Origin: an uncultured Alistipes sp.
GTDB lineage: Bacteria; Bacteroidota; Bacteroidia; Bacteroidales; Rikenellaceae
NCBI GenBank assembly: GCA_900546065.1
Contig: URBK01000009.1
Coordinates: 1-64,000 of the forward strand
Reading direction: 5' to 3'
DNA: 64,000 nt
Shown: positions 18,348 to 26,918 of the stretch, piece by piece
Numbering within the stretch: the first letter of the stretch is position 1
How the letters are laid out: each line of letters begins with the position of its first letter
Position numbers and translations under genes: made by a program
The notes under the pieces: model-generated
Databases searched by the model: none
What the model saw: the letters and a program-made list of their open reading frames with translations, nothing else
Told to the model about the DNA's origin: nothing

Positions 18348-19577
18348 CTATATGTCGTCATCCTTGATGCCCAACTCCTTTATGCGCCTGTACAGCGTCC
18401 GCTCCGACATGAACAACTCGCGCGCGGCATCACGGCGGCGGCCGTTGTTGTTGCGCAGCGCACGTATGATCATCTCACGCTGCATCTCGGCCTTGGTGCG
18501 CTGCTCACCATGATGCGGCTCCTCGGTCACATCCTCGCTCACGGCATCCACGACCGCAGGCCGCGAAACCGACGGCAGCAACCCGATCACTTCGCGTTTC
18601 TGCGTCGGCACCGGTGTCTGTACACCGTGTACGCCGCCCTGCATTATCTCCGTAAGCATACGCTTGACCTCGTTTATGTCGCTGCGCATGTCGAACAGTA
18701 TCTTGTAGAGCAATTCCCGTTCCGTGGACATGTCGCCCGAAGCGGCCGCGCCGCCATTCGGCGCCATCGCCGACGACGAAGGCTGCACGGGCGTGAGATA
18801 TCCCGACAATACTTCGGCCGTGATGGTGCGCGTACGCTCCAGAGCCGAGATCTGCTCGGCCACATTCTTCAGTTGCCGGATGTTCCCGCGCCAATAGTAG
18901 TTCTGCAACATCTGCCGCGCCCCATCGTCGAGCGTAACGGGCGGCATATGGTACTGCACGGCCACGTCGCTGGCGAATTTGCGGAACAGGAGCGGAATAT
19001 CCTCAGGACGGTCACGCAACGCCGGGACGGCTATGGGCACCGTGTTGAGACGGTAGTACAGGTCCTCACGGAAACGTCCCGTCTCGATCGACTTGAGCAG
19101 GTCGTTGTTCGTGGCGGCAACCACACGCACATCGGTCTTCTGCACCTTGGCCGAACCTACGCGCAGGAACTCTCCCGACTGCAGCACGCGCAACAGACGC
19201 ACCTGTGTCGACAAGGGCAGCTCGCCAACCTCGTCAAGGAATATAGTACCGCCGTCGGCCTCCTCGAAGTATCCCTTACGGGCATCCGTAGCGCCCGTGA
19301 AGGCACCCTTCTCATGTCCGAAGAGCTCCGAGTCGATCGTACCCTCGGGTATGGCACCGCAGTTCACGGCAATATATTTGGCGTGCTTACGCGCCGAGTA
19401 TGCGTGTATTATCTGCGGGAAAAACTCCTTTCCCACACCGCTCTCGCCTACGACCAGCACCGACAGGTCGGTAGGGGCCACACGCAGAGCCACACTCAAG
19501 GCCCGATTCAGCAGCTCCGAGTTGCCGATAATCCCGAAACGCTGCTTTACGGATGTTATGTCAATATTCTCAGCCAT
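18348..19577 (-). CDS. Sigma-54-dependent transcriptional activator lacking a sensory domain
   Basis: 409 aa. The AAA+ domain begins almost at once: Walker A GESGVGKE (44-51), the sigma-54 contact loop GAFTGA (91-96), Walker B region GGTIFLDEVGELPLS, and the arginine-finger region FREDLYYRLN. A Pro/Gly/Ser linker precedes a C-terminal Fis-type helix-turn-helix (ARELFMSERTLYRRIKEL, about 385-402). There is no receiver, GAF or PAS domain, so activity must be controlled by another protein or by expression level. It is followed 43 bases later by lptE and preceded by the HU-like membrane protein. Targets cannot be read from the sequence. Confidence 0.92.
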   Translation of the reverse strand: MAENIDITSVKQRFGIIGNSELLNRALSVALRVAPTDLSVLVVGESGVGKEFFPQIIHAYSARKHAKYIAVNCGAIPEGTIDSELFGHEKGAFTGATDARKGYFEEADGGTIFLDEVGELPLSTQVRLLRVLQSGEFLRVGSAKVQKTDVRVVAATNNDLLKSIETGRFREDLYYRLNTVPIAVPALRDRPEDIPLLFRKFASDVAVQYHMPPVTLDDGARQMLQNYYWRGNIRQLKNVAEQISALERTRTITAEVLSGYLTPVQPSSSAMAPNGGAAASGDMSTERELLYKILFDMRSDINEVKRMLTEIMQGGVHGVQTPVPTQKREVIGLLPSVSRPAVVDAVSEDVTEEPHHGEQRTKAEMQREMIIRALRNNNGRRRDAARELFMSERTLYRRIKELGIKDDDI

Positions 19578-19607
19578 CTTAAGGTCTCTTCAGCTGTTTG
19601 TTGCGGG

Positions 19608-20627
19608 CTATTCGTTCGGCTCCTCGATATACTCCAGATCGGGATTTGTCACACCCTCGTTCTCTACACCGTAGTAGTCGCTCTCCATACGAGCGGCCCG
19701 CACATCGCAATAGTAGCCGTAGCCGAGAGCCGCGATGGCCAATGCCGCCGCCACAATGGCGATGATGAGGATACGGTCGTTACGGCGGCGCGGCTGCGAA
19801 CCCAGACCCCGGTCGGGCGACACCTTGCGTCCCTTGCCGTAACGCAGACCCTTGACATAGTCGGCAGGATGGCGTTTGGGCGATACGGAGATCGTCGGCT
19901 CGTCATAGAGAGCCTTCATACGGTCACGGCGTACATCCTGACTGCGAGGCCGTTCGTGAACTTCACGATCCGAATCCGGCTGCGTCTCCGCACCGTGACG
20001 CTCCGCTCTTATTGTTTCCGCAACCTCGGGCGCACGATACTGCGCACGGCTGTCATCCGCCGCAATGCTCCGCTGCGAACGTACATCCGACTGCGCACGC
20101 GGCGCACGCACATACGGCTGCGGCTCCTGACGCTGTTGACGCGGCTGCGCAGGCGATGGCGACGGCACCGCATTTCGAGGCTGATGCGAGAAAGCATCAC
20201 CCTCAACGGTACGCGCAGCAGCGGTATTGTGATCCTTAACGACACCTGCATTCGCAGAGACGTTATCCGCGCGCGAAGGTTTCGACTCGACATCAACGCC
20301 GCCATCTTCGGGCGTTGCAGAAGAGTATACGAACGATATGGTCTCATTGGCACCGCTGCGCAGCTCCCCGAAGCCGCCCAGACGACATACACCGTTGTTC
20401 TGCAGGCGGATACGGATCTCGAAGACAAAACGGTCTATCGCGGCAGCCGCCTCCATCTCCGAGACGCCGCTCGACATCAACAGCGAACGCAACACGCCGT
20501 CATCGTTCTTGATAAGGTTCGAGAAGAGCACCGACTCGCCCGGTATCTTCACGATGAAGGCACCCAGATTGGGCACAACCAAACGCTTGTGCGTTTCGAG
20601 ATATTTCGATATAAGTTCTACTATCAT
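19608..20627 (-). CDS. HU-CCDC81-like N-terminal domain protein with one TM segment
   Basis: 339 aa from ATG 20627. The N-terminal about 100 residues (IVELISKYLETHKRLVVPNLGAFIV ... RLGGFGELRS region) resemble the Bacteroidetes HU-CCDC81 domain, a relative of HU DNA-binding proteins. A long Pro/Gln/Arg-rich disordered linker follows (about 125-270), then a TM helix (about 290-310) and a short tail ending in YIEEPNE. In related proteins a C-terminal SPOR domain often follows; none is present here. It heads the run with the sigma-54 activator, lptE and secG. A role in linking chromosome and envelope is speculation. Confidence 0.7.
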   Translation of the reverse strand: MIVELISKYLETHKRLVVPNLGAFIVKIPGESVLFSNLIKNDDGVLRSLLMSSGVSEMEAAAAIDRFVFEIRIRLQNNGVCRLGGFGELRSGANETISFVYSSATPEDGGVDVESKPSRADNVSANAGVVKDHNTAAARTVEGDAFSHQPRNAVPSPSPAQPRQQRQEPQPYVRAPRAQSDVRSQRSIAADDSRAQYRAPEVAETIRAERHGAETQPDSDREVHERPRSQDVRRDRMKALYDEPTISVSPKRHPADYVKGLRYGKGRKVSPDRGLGSQPRRRNDRILIIAIVAAALAIAALGYGYYCDVRAARMESDYYGVENEGVTNPDLEYIEEPNE

Positions 20628-20632
20628 CTCAA

Positions 20633-20640
20633 CAAATATA
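20633..20640 (-). promoter_or_regulatory. Candidate -7 element for the HU-like gene cluster
   Basis: Minus strand TATATTTG ending 5 bases before the ATG at 20627; transcription from it would give an mRNA with little or no leader. No TTTG at -33. Confidence 0.4.
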
Positions 20641-20749
20641 AATCCGCGTAAAGTTAGTAAATTTTTTCCGAACGTAAAAATCGCCTGCCGCTGCTTAGCG
20701 TACAAAATATCCGCTGCCGCCGGCATCTTATGTCCGCCGCCATACCGAC

Positions 20750-20782
20750 AAAAAAACAGAGGTGCGGAACTCTCCGCACCTC
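20750..20782 (-). terminator. rpsU terminator
   Basis: GAGGTGCGGA (20759-20768) pairs perfectly with TCCGCACCTC (20773-20782), 4-base loop, with A7 at 20750-20756 as the U-tail on the minus strand. Confidence 0.88.
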
Positions 20783-20830
20783 ATCTCCGGCACATCGCCC
20801 TGCCTCGGGCAGGGACACCGACACGGGGGA

Positions 20831-21022
20831 CTACTCCTCCTGACGATAGGTGTGCTCTACGTATATTGCACGCTGACGGGCCTCACGCTTTGCCACCGAC
20901 GGCTTGGTGAAATACTGACGGCGACGCAGCTCCTTCAGCACTCCCGTGCGCTCATACTTACGCTTGAACTTCTTGAGGGCCTTCTCGATATTCTCGCCCT
21001 CCTTTACCGGCATGATAATCAT
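20831..21022 (-). CDS. rpsU: 30S ribosomal protein S21
   Basis: 63 aa, very basic. MIIMPVKEGENIEKALKKFKR at the N-terminus and KREARQRAIY near the C-terminus match bacterial S21; the start at 21022 fits other Bacteroidetes S21 proteins (the frame continues upstream without similarity). S21 sits near the anti-Shine-Dalgarno end of 16S rRNA. Single gene with its own terminator. Confidence 0.95.
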   Translation of the reverse strand: MIIMPVKEGENIEKALKKFKRKYERTGVLKELRRRQYFTKPSVAKREARQRAIYVEHTYRQEE

Positions 21023-21226
21023 ATTGTTCTGTTTTTGTTTTGATAGTTTTCGAAAATTATTCTGCTTTTGTCGCGGCGGACACTCATGCGAATCATTTTC
21101 CGGCATTCCGATTCGGATTGGCTTTACAACCCTCACCGCCTCTGCCTCGACACTACGCATGGCCTTATGCCGCATCGGATAATTGCGCCCACACACCCAC
21201 AGGCTGCGTGAGCCGCTTCAACGTCT

Positions 21227-22387
21227 CTAATTGATGGTATCGCGTACGAATCGAAGATACGGAGCAAGCCTTTCGGCCTCCTCTCTGCCAAATATGTCAT
21301 CATCGATCATCTCTTCGATTCCGCTCCAACCTCCTTTCAATTGTCGTTGTTTCACTATGCGCCTCAGAGCCTTCGCCGACACATAGGGATGGCGTATCAA
21401 CTCTTTCGGGTCTGCAAAGTTAATATCTATTTTTGATATTTTGCAACTATCGCAACAAATTTGCGTCAAAATTCTTTCATAATTGCTCTCCGTCACTACA
21501 TCCAGCTCCGCCAGCTGCTTCACCGAATAGAATCCGCCGAGCAATTCGCGGTAACGCATTATGGCCGTGACGCTCTTGGGCCCTATGCCCCGCACCGATA
21601 TCAGTGCCGCAGAATCGGCCGTATTTATCTCCACCAACGCCCGCGCCGCCTTGTCCGCGACCATAGAAATATCATCCGCCACGTCCGCCGCATCATCAGT
21701 CGGAACTTCATCAGTCGGAACTTCATCCGCCGTAAATATGATATACGGCAACAGACGGTCGGCCATCTCGTCACTCACGACATAACAGCGTCGGAACTGC
21801 TCTTCGCTGCGTATGCCGCCCGAGGCGTCGCGATAGCGCAGCACAACCTCGGCCTGCCGCGGCGAGAATCCAGCCCCGACGAGGAACGCCTTCGACACCG
21901 TATCCAACGAGAATGGCCGCAGCTCCATGCTGACGAGGTGTTCATCAGCTGCCGGACTCTCATTTCCGAACTTCGGCTGCCGTATCCGCTTGGAATCATA
22001 CGTGGAGCCTTCGCTTCGCGGCTGCGCGGCATACTCCTCACCTATAACGATATAAGGCTTGAGTACGGCATAGAGCGAATCGTCCACACCCGTACACAAC
22101 GCCACATCCTCCTTCATGCGATATACCTTGCCGTAACGACGCCAGCGCACGATGCCGACCGCGGCCGTAGGCGGCACACCGCATCGGCGCAGCTCTTCGT
22201 ATTCGGCCTCGTTGGGATCGAATGGACGCATCACGACACTATCCGCTTCGCTCTGCGCCCTCTCTTGCGGAGTCAGCAGCATGGGATCTACCCTGCGCTC
22301 CACAAGCACCGACAGCAGCAGAACGATGAGCAACAGAGGCACCGCGACGATCAAACCCCGCCGCTGCTCTTCCGTAAAGATCTTCAT
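21227..22387 (-). CDS. Membrane-anchored helix-hairpin-helix (ComEA-like) protein
   Basis: 386 aa with an N-terminal TM helix (about 11-29) and three or four helix-hairpin-helix repeats, the clearest being EINTADSAALISVRGIGPKS (about 255-274) as in ComEA/competence proteins, which bind DNA backbone. Others centre near 58-100, 165-205 and 320-380. A short in-frame duplication gives DEVPTDEVPTD near residue 225. Such proteins are widespread in Bacteroidetes, where natural transformation is mostly unproven; DNA uptake is therefore inference. It lies 68 bases after the UbiD gene. Confidence 0.78.
   Translation of the reverse strand: MKIFTEEQRRGLIVAVPLLLIVLLLSVLVERRVDPMLLTPQERAQSEADSVVMRPFDPNEAEYEELRRCGVPPTAAVGIVRWRRYGKVYRMKEDVALCTGVDDSLYAVLKPYIVIGEEYAAQPRSEGSTYDSKRIRQPKFGNESPAADEHLVSMELRPFSLDTVSKAFLVGAGFSPRQAEVVLRYRDASGGIRSEEQFRRCYVVSDEMADRLLPYIIFTADEVPTDEVPTDDAADVADDISMVADKAARALVEINTADSAALISVRGIGPKSVTAIMRYRELLGGFYSVKQLAELDVVTESNYERILTQICCDSCKISKIDINFADPKELIRHPYVSAKALRRIVKQRQLKGGWSGIEEMIDDDIFGREEAERLAPYLRFVRDTIN
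21694..21723. repeat. In-frame 15-bp tandem duplication
   Basis: CATCAGTCGGAACTT occurs twice in a row (21694-21708, 21709-21723) and duplicates five residues in the linker of the helix-hairpin-helix protein. Confidence 0.9.
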
Positions 22388-22391
22388 CCCT

Positions 22392-22399
22392 CAAAAATA
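22392..22399 (-). promoter_or_regulatory. Candidate -7 element immediately before the HHH gene
   Basis: Minus strand TATTTTTG ending 4 bases before the ATG (22387-22385). If used, the mRNA would be leaderless. No TTTG at the -33 position. Confidence 0.4.
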
Positions 22400-22455
22400 T
22401 ATCGTTGATACAGATTTCCAGACAGGCTCGCCCAAGCATCCGCCTCTCCGCGACG

Positions 22456-24309
22456 TTACCACTCGGCGCGATCCGAGAGCCACAGTTTGCGGTAGCGCCG
22501 CGAGGGCGACTCCAAGCGGGGGCCGATACCGTACTCCTCCCACCGCTCATCCACCAGACGTATCGTCTGCATGGATGACATGGCGACATTCGGGAAGCGC
22601 GGCGGATTACCCTCGACACCGGGCCGTTTGCTGCGGGCATCGACCGTGAGCGTACCATCGGCCGTGAGGACGACATCCCGACGCGGGTCGGTATTGGCCG
22701 CCGCCAGCCATAACAGATCCTCGTCACGCATCGCACCGGCAGCCTGATAGTCGAAGACTACGGCATAACGCACTCCGCGAAAACCGTTTTCACGCAGATA
22801 TGCCTCCATATCCACTTTGTCGGGACGTGACGCCTCGGCATACAGTATCACCAGACCCAGATCCACGACATGGCGCGTATCGTACAATTCGATACCTCCC
22901 GCCGGATGAGCCTCCGACGGCAGCATCACGTCGGGCACCGCCGCTGCCGGATCGGTATCCGTAAGGTCAAGCGCCAGCTTGCCGCCGAAACCGCACGTCG
23001 CCGTAGCGTGATCCAGAACGTCGAGTATGCCCTCGCTGCGTATCATACACTGCCGCAAATCGCAACGCCGCAGCAGCGCCGCCAGAGCCCCGAACGACCG
23101 TATGGGCGTTTCGGCCGACGTGATGACGAGGTATTTGTTGAACATCATCTGCCCCGCGCCCCACAGCGCCTGCGCCACCTTGTGCGCCTGCCCGCGATAG
23201 CGTTTGTCGATCGAGACGACGGCCAGATTGTGCGCTGTTCCCGCCGTCGGCATCCACAGGTCCTCTACCTCGGGCTGTACGGCCAGACGTATCGGCGCAA
23301 GGAATATCTTCTCCGTAGCCTTCGCTATGTAGGCATCCTCTTCGGGCGGCACCCCTACCACAGTCGCAGGATATACCGCATCACGACGGTGCGTAAGTGC
23401 CGTCACATGGAACCGGGGATAGAGATCCTTCAGCGAATAGAATCCCGTATGGTCCCCGAAATCCCCTTCGATGACCTTCTCTTCCGAGGGATCGACATAA
23501 CCTTCGATCACGAAGTCGCAATCCTCGGGTATGTATATGTCGCACGTGAGGGCCTTGACCAGCCGCACGGGCCGCCGGCGCAGAAATCCCGCCAACAGGT
23601 ATTCATCCATATTGTCGGGCATGGGAGCCGTGGCGGCATACGTATATACGGGATCTCCGCCCAGCGTCACCACGACCGGCATGCGTCGCCCGGCACGTTT
23701 ATAGGCATCGTAATGACGCGCTCCGGTCTTGTGTATATGCCAGTGCATACCCGTCGTGCGTGCGTCGAAACGCTGCATGCGATACATTCCGACATTGCGC
23801 ACTCCCGTGTCGGGATCGACCGTATGCACCATCGGCAGCGTCACGAAGGCACCGCCGTCGCACTCCCACGACTGCAGCATCGGCAGACGGCACAAATCGA
23901 CCTCCGCATCACGATAAACGGTATGCTGACAAGCACCGCGTCCCGATACCTGCTGCGGAAACCACCGCGACATCTCGGCCAGCAGCGGCAGCGCGCGTAA
24001 CTTATCCATAAGCGAACCCTTCGGAGTGAGCGCCTCGCCCAGAAGAGCTGTTATGCGGTCGGCTATGTCGTCCAGACGCTCCACACCCAGAGCCAAAGCC
24101 ATACGGCTGTCGGAGCCCATCATATTGGTTATGACTGGGAACTCCGTGCCCGTATCTTCGAACAGCAGAGCCTTGCCGCCGCCCTTGCTCTTGGCCATGC
24201 GGTCGGTGATCTCGGCAATCTCGAACCGCGGCGACACCTTCGCCGCCACGCGCAGCAACTCGCCGCGACGTCCCAACTCTACGATATAATCCCGCAAACT
24301 CCTGTACAT
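22456..24309 (-). CDS. UbiD-family decarboxylase (probable menaquinone-pathway enzyme)
   Basis: 617 aa from ATG 24309 (MYRSLRDYIVELGRRGELLRV), the usual UbiD opening; the frame extends to 24333. UbiD enzymes use prenylated FMN, made by UbiX, to decarboxylate aromatic or alpha,beta-unsaturated acids. Family signs: DRMAKSKGGGKALLFE, the PMVHTVDPDTGVRNVGMYRMQ region with prFMN/metal-binding residues, and the FVIEGYVDPSEEK segment with the conserved acidic residues. Large Bacteroidetes UbiD proteins of this length are annotated as menaquinone biosynthesis decarboxylases; that substrate is inference. No other men or mqn gene is adjacent. The C-terminus is longer than in E. coli UbiD. Confidence 0.88.
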   Translation of the reverse strand: MYRSLRDYIVELGRRGELLRVAAKVSPRFEIAEITDRMAKSKGGGKALLFEDTGTEFPVITNMMGSDSRMALALGVERLDDIADRITALLGEALTPKGSLMDKLRALPLLAEMSRWFPQQVSGRGACQHTVYRDAEVDLCRLPMLQSWECDGGAFVTLPMVHTVDPDTGVRNVGMYRMQRFDARTTGMHWHIHKTGARHYDAYKRAGRRMPVVVTLGGDPVYTYAATAPMPDNMDEYLLAGFLRRRPVRLVKALTCDIYIPEDCDFVIEGYVDPSEEKVIEGDFGDHTGFYSLKDLYPRFHVTALTHRRDAVYPATVVGVPPEEDAYIAKATEKIFLAPIRLAVQPEVEDLWMPTAGTAHNLAVVSIDKRYRGQAHKVAQALWGAGQMMFNKYLVITSAETPIRSFGALAALLRRCDLRQCMIRSEGILDVLDHATATCGFGGKLALDLTDTDPAAAVPDVMLPSEAHPAGGIELYDTRHVVDLGLVILYAEASRPDKVDMEAYLRENGFRGVRYAVVFDYQAAGAMRDEDLLWLAAANTDPRRDVVLTADGTLTVDARSKRPGVEGNPPRFPNVAMSSMQTIRLVDERWEEYGIGPRLESPSRRYRKLWLSDRAEW

Positions 24310-24408
24310 GGCTCCGAATCTATATATGTTCACTTACAGCGCCTCATGTGCATCCTCCGCGCATATTACCTACGCACAGCCTTATCGTTACACTACCGTT
24401 CCATCATA

Positions 24409-25722
24409 TCAAGCTTTGTTCCGAATCGGCTCGTATGGGATCTTAAACTGCTCGTCGAGCGTCAGAATACGATTCTCGTGCATGGCACGGTCGGCCAACA
24501 GCGCAAACTGCGTGGCATAATACGACTCCTCGAGTATCTTCTCGGGCTGCTTGCCCGTGATTACGGCATTGGCAAAGGCCTCGATAATCTCCTTCGAACC
24601 GTCGGCCTCGGCACCTATGGTGCTCTCGCCCGTATTGACCGTGACGTTGGGCATGATCGGCAGGCCCGGCGCCAGAGGGCTCGTCTCGGCCGCCCAGCTC
24701 GTGCCAGCGAAGACTGAGTTGCTCATGATGCCGTTCTCGATCTGCGTAACAAGCTGATGTATGCCGCTGCCCTTGGGCATGGGATCGTCACTGTATATGA
24801 GGCCCGAGATAAGGTCAATCGTACCCTTCGACCCGAGAATTTGCTCGCCCATACCGAAGTGTTTGTTCGAGATGATCGACTCGAAGGTCATGTTCACGCC
24901 GTTGGGATATGTGAAGATGGCGCTCACCGTGTCATACACGTCGCGCTGATCCTCCTTGGTCCAATGTACCAGATGCCCCGATCCCATAACCTGCTCGGGG
25001 AGCATCCCCAGCGACCACGAACCGTTCTGCAGTTGATGGCATGCCAGTTCGGTCATCAGGCCGCGCGAATACTGGCTGTAAAGACGCCAGTTTATGCGCC
25101 GTTCCAGCTCCGGCGAGGGAACATCACGACGCCAGTTGTTATTACGATACCAGTAGTTGCGTACGCCCACAACCTCGCCTATACGCCCTTCGTGTATCAT
25201 GCCCATGGCCTTGATGTACTTCGGGTCGAAGAGGCGCTGCTGACCGATGAAGAGCACCGCCCCGAGCTCCTTGCGACGGTTGTACACACGCAGACAATCC
25301 TCCTGAGAATAGGCCATGGCCTTCTCGCAGAAGACCCGTTTGCCTGCCTCCATGGCATCGAGCGTCATCGGCGCATGCAGATACAGCGGCGTGGCTATGA
25401 TCACACCGTCTACATTCCGGTCCTCGAGCAGCTGCCGATAGTCGCTGTATAGTTTCGCCGCGGGGAAATATTGCGCGGCATCCTCCAGATGCGGCGTGTA
25501 GTCGTCACACAGTGCCGTCACCTCCACCTGCGGCATCTGCAGCAGGTGCTGGATGTGGAACAGTCCGCGCGAACCGGTACCGATGATACCTATACGGGCC
25601 TTTTCGCCCTGTACCTCGCGGCGCGTGGCCTCGCTGCACGACTCCAACCACGGAAAGAGCGACAGCATCCACCCGGCAAAACCCATGCGGCCGCAATCCT
25701 TCAAAAATTCCTTTCTGTCCAT
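24409..25722 (-). CDS. Gfo/Idh/MocA-family NAD(P)-dependent oxidoreductase
   Basis: 437 aa. An N-terminal hydrophobic stretch (about 13-29) suggests export; it lacks a clear twin-arginine. The Rossmann fold begins IGIIGTGSRG (44-53) and the conserved catalytic-lysine motif appears as CEKAMA (EKP in most members). A C-terminal alpha/beta domain follows (about 165-400) with QRLFDP and the NNNWRRD region. Members oxidise or reduce sugars, inositol or related polyols. A DUF1080 protein two genes upstream suggests the 3-keto-glycoside route, in which such an oxidoreductase makes 3-keto sugars. Substrate not determinable here. The preceding ApbE gene ends 66 bases upstream. Confidence 0.88.
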   Translation of the reverse strand: MDRKEFLKDCGRMGFAGWMLSLFPWLESCSEATRREVQGEKARIGIIGTGSRGLFHIQHLLQMPQVEVTALCDDYTPHLEDAAQYFPAAKLYSDYRQLLEDRNVDGVIIATPLYLHAPMTLDAMEAGKRVFCEKAMAYSQEDCLRVYNRRKELGAVLFIGQQRLFDPKYIKAMGMIHEGRIGEVVGVRNYWYRNNNWRRDVPSPELERRINWRLYSQYSRGLMTELACHQLQNGSWSLGMLPEQVMGSGHLVHWTKEDQRDVYDTVSAIFTYPNGVNMTFESIISNKHFGMGEQILGSKGTIDLISGLIYSDDPMPKGSGIHQLVTQIENGIMSNSVFAGTSWAAETSPLAPGLPIMPNVTVNTGESTIGAEADGSKEIIEAFANAVITGKQPEKILEESYYATQFALLADRAMHENRILTLDEQFKIPYEPIRNKA

Positions 25723-25788
25723 CGTATCGCTATTTTTATTTTTATCTTTTTATCATTACCCATAAAATCCGTCTGCACCTGCGCCACC

Positions 25789-26652
25789 TCATACCGCCGT
25801 TGCCTGACACCCTCCCGTGGCGCCGCAGCGCAGCAACGTGGCCGCATAACCCTCATATCGCGCCATTATGGCACGGCGCCGCGCCGCAGGCGCAGCATAC
25901 AACGCCGTCGAGAGCACCTCGCATACCAATGCCGAACGGCCCGTGACAACGACCGTATCGTCACACACCACTCTGCGGCCGTCGTGCGGATCGAATATGT
26001 GATATTCTCCCCCGCGGCTGCGACCCGAAACCGACATGGCGCTGTCGCACAGATGTAACTCGTGTACCGCGACATTGTGTCCTGCACCGGCCTCGACACC
26101 GACGGGCCACCACTCACCGTAGGGGTGATGCCCTATGGCCGTAATCGAGCTGTCGCCGAAATTTATCACCGCCTGCGCGACTCCGGCCTCGGAAAGCATA
26201 CGCCGCATCCGCTCCAGAGCATATCCCTTGGCAAAGCCGCCCATGTCGAGCATCGTGCCCCGGCCATACAGTCGCACCGTATGCGCCGAAGCATCGAGCG
26301 TATATCCCGCACCCGACCGGTCGTGATCCGAGCATGCCGTAATATCGAAATACCCTTCCGTACCGCGGCGGAATGCCTCGCACAGCTCCAGTGCCATGAA
26401 CAACTCGTCACCCACGGCCACATCCTCCATTCCGCCGCGAGCATTGACCGCAGCGATCTGTGCCGCGGCATCGTGACGGTCGAAGATGTGTTCCATTGCC
26501 CGCACATCCCTCTCAAGCGACTCACAGAGCGAGCGCGACAACGGCTCCGATACCCCGACCAACACCATCTCCAGACGTGTGTGCATGGCTCTCACGCCGG
26601 CATAGGCCACGGGGTAAAGCTCGTTTTTGGTACTGTAACGGAACTCCTCCAC
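25789..26652 (-). CDS. apbE: ApbE-family FAD:protein FMN transferase, without signal peptide
   Basis: 287 aa if the GTG at 26652 is used (one base after the preceding stop); the next in-frame ATG is residue 23 (26586). ApbE transfers FMN from FAD to a Thr/Ser in target proteins such as NqrC/RnfG or flavinylated reductases. Visible: AMHTRLEMVLVG opening, EHIFDRHDAAAQIAAVNA, GTMLDMGGFAKGYALER (FAD/Mg region) and SVSGRS near the C-terminal active site. Most ApbE proteins are exported lipoproteins; this one has no hydrophobic N-terminus, so it should be cytoplasmic. The flavinylated partner is not in the window. Confidence 0.85.
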   Translation of the reverse strand: MEEFRYSTKNELYPVAYAGVRAMHTRLEMVLVGVSEPLSRSLCESLERDVRAMEHIFDRHDAAAQIAAVNARGGMEDVAVGDELFMALELCEAFRRGTEGYFDITACSDHDRSGAGYTLDASAHTVRLYGRGTMLDMGGFAKGYALERMRRMLSEAGVAQAVINFGDSSITAIGHHPYGEWWPVGVEAGAGHNVAVHELHLCDSAMSVSGRSRGGEYHIFDPHDGRRVVCDDTVVVTGRSALVCEVLSTALYAAPAARRRAIMARYEGYAATLLRCGATGGCQATAV

Positions 26653-26653
26653 G

Positions 26654-26899
26654 TCAATGTTTCTCTCCGTGTGATGTCAACCGCCGAACCACGAACCACA
26701 CCACACGCACCACAATCGTCAACACGTAGAGCAGCACCGACAGCGCCACCACATACCCGAGTTGTGTAAAGACCTCGTACCACGGCGTAGAATAACATAT
26801 AATCGTAGTGATGTTGACCACGTTGGCCACGATGAAACACGTGAGCCATATCCACAGCTCGCGACGCTTGACGGCGGCCGTTATAACCGTATCCTTCAT
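26654..26899 (-). CDS. Small two-TM membrane protein
   Basis: 81 aa from ATG 26899 (an ATG two codons upstream is possible). Two hydrophobic helices, about 17-37 and 46-69, with positive charges at the N-terminal and C-terminal ends. No motif that I can assign. It sits 19 bases after the DUF1080 gene and 1 base before the ApbE start, so it is in that operon. Similar small proteins occur in other Bacteroidetes; function unknown. Confidence 0.65.
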   Translation of the reverse strand: MKDTVITAAVKRRELWIWLTCFIVANVVNITTIICYSTPWYEVFTQLGYVVALSVLLYVLTIVVRVVWFVVRRLTSHGEKH

Positions 26900-26918
26900 A
26901 ACCATTTCCTCCGATAAA

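Noticed and set aside
18225-20651. An 808-codon plus-strand open frame opposite lptE, the sigma-54 activator and the HU-like gene
   Set aside because: It spans three real minus-strand genes and their intergenic gaps, and its translation is Arg/His/Leu-rich noise.
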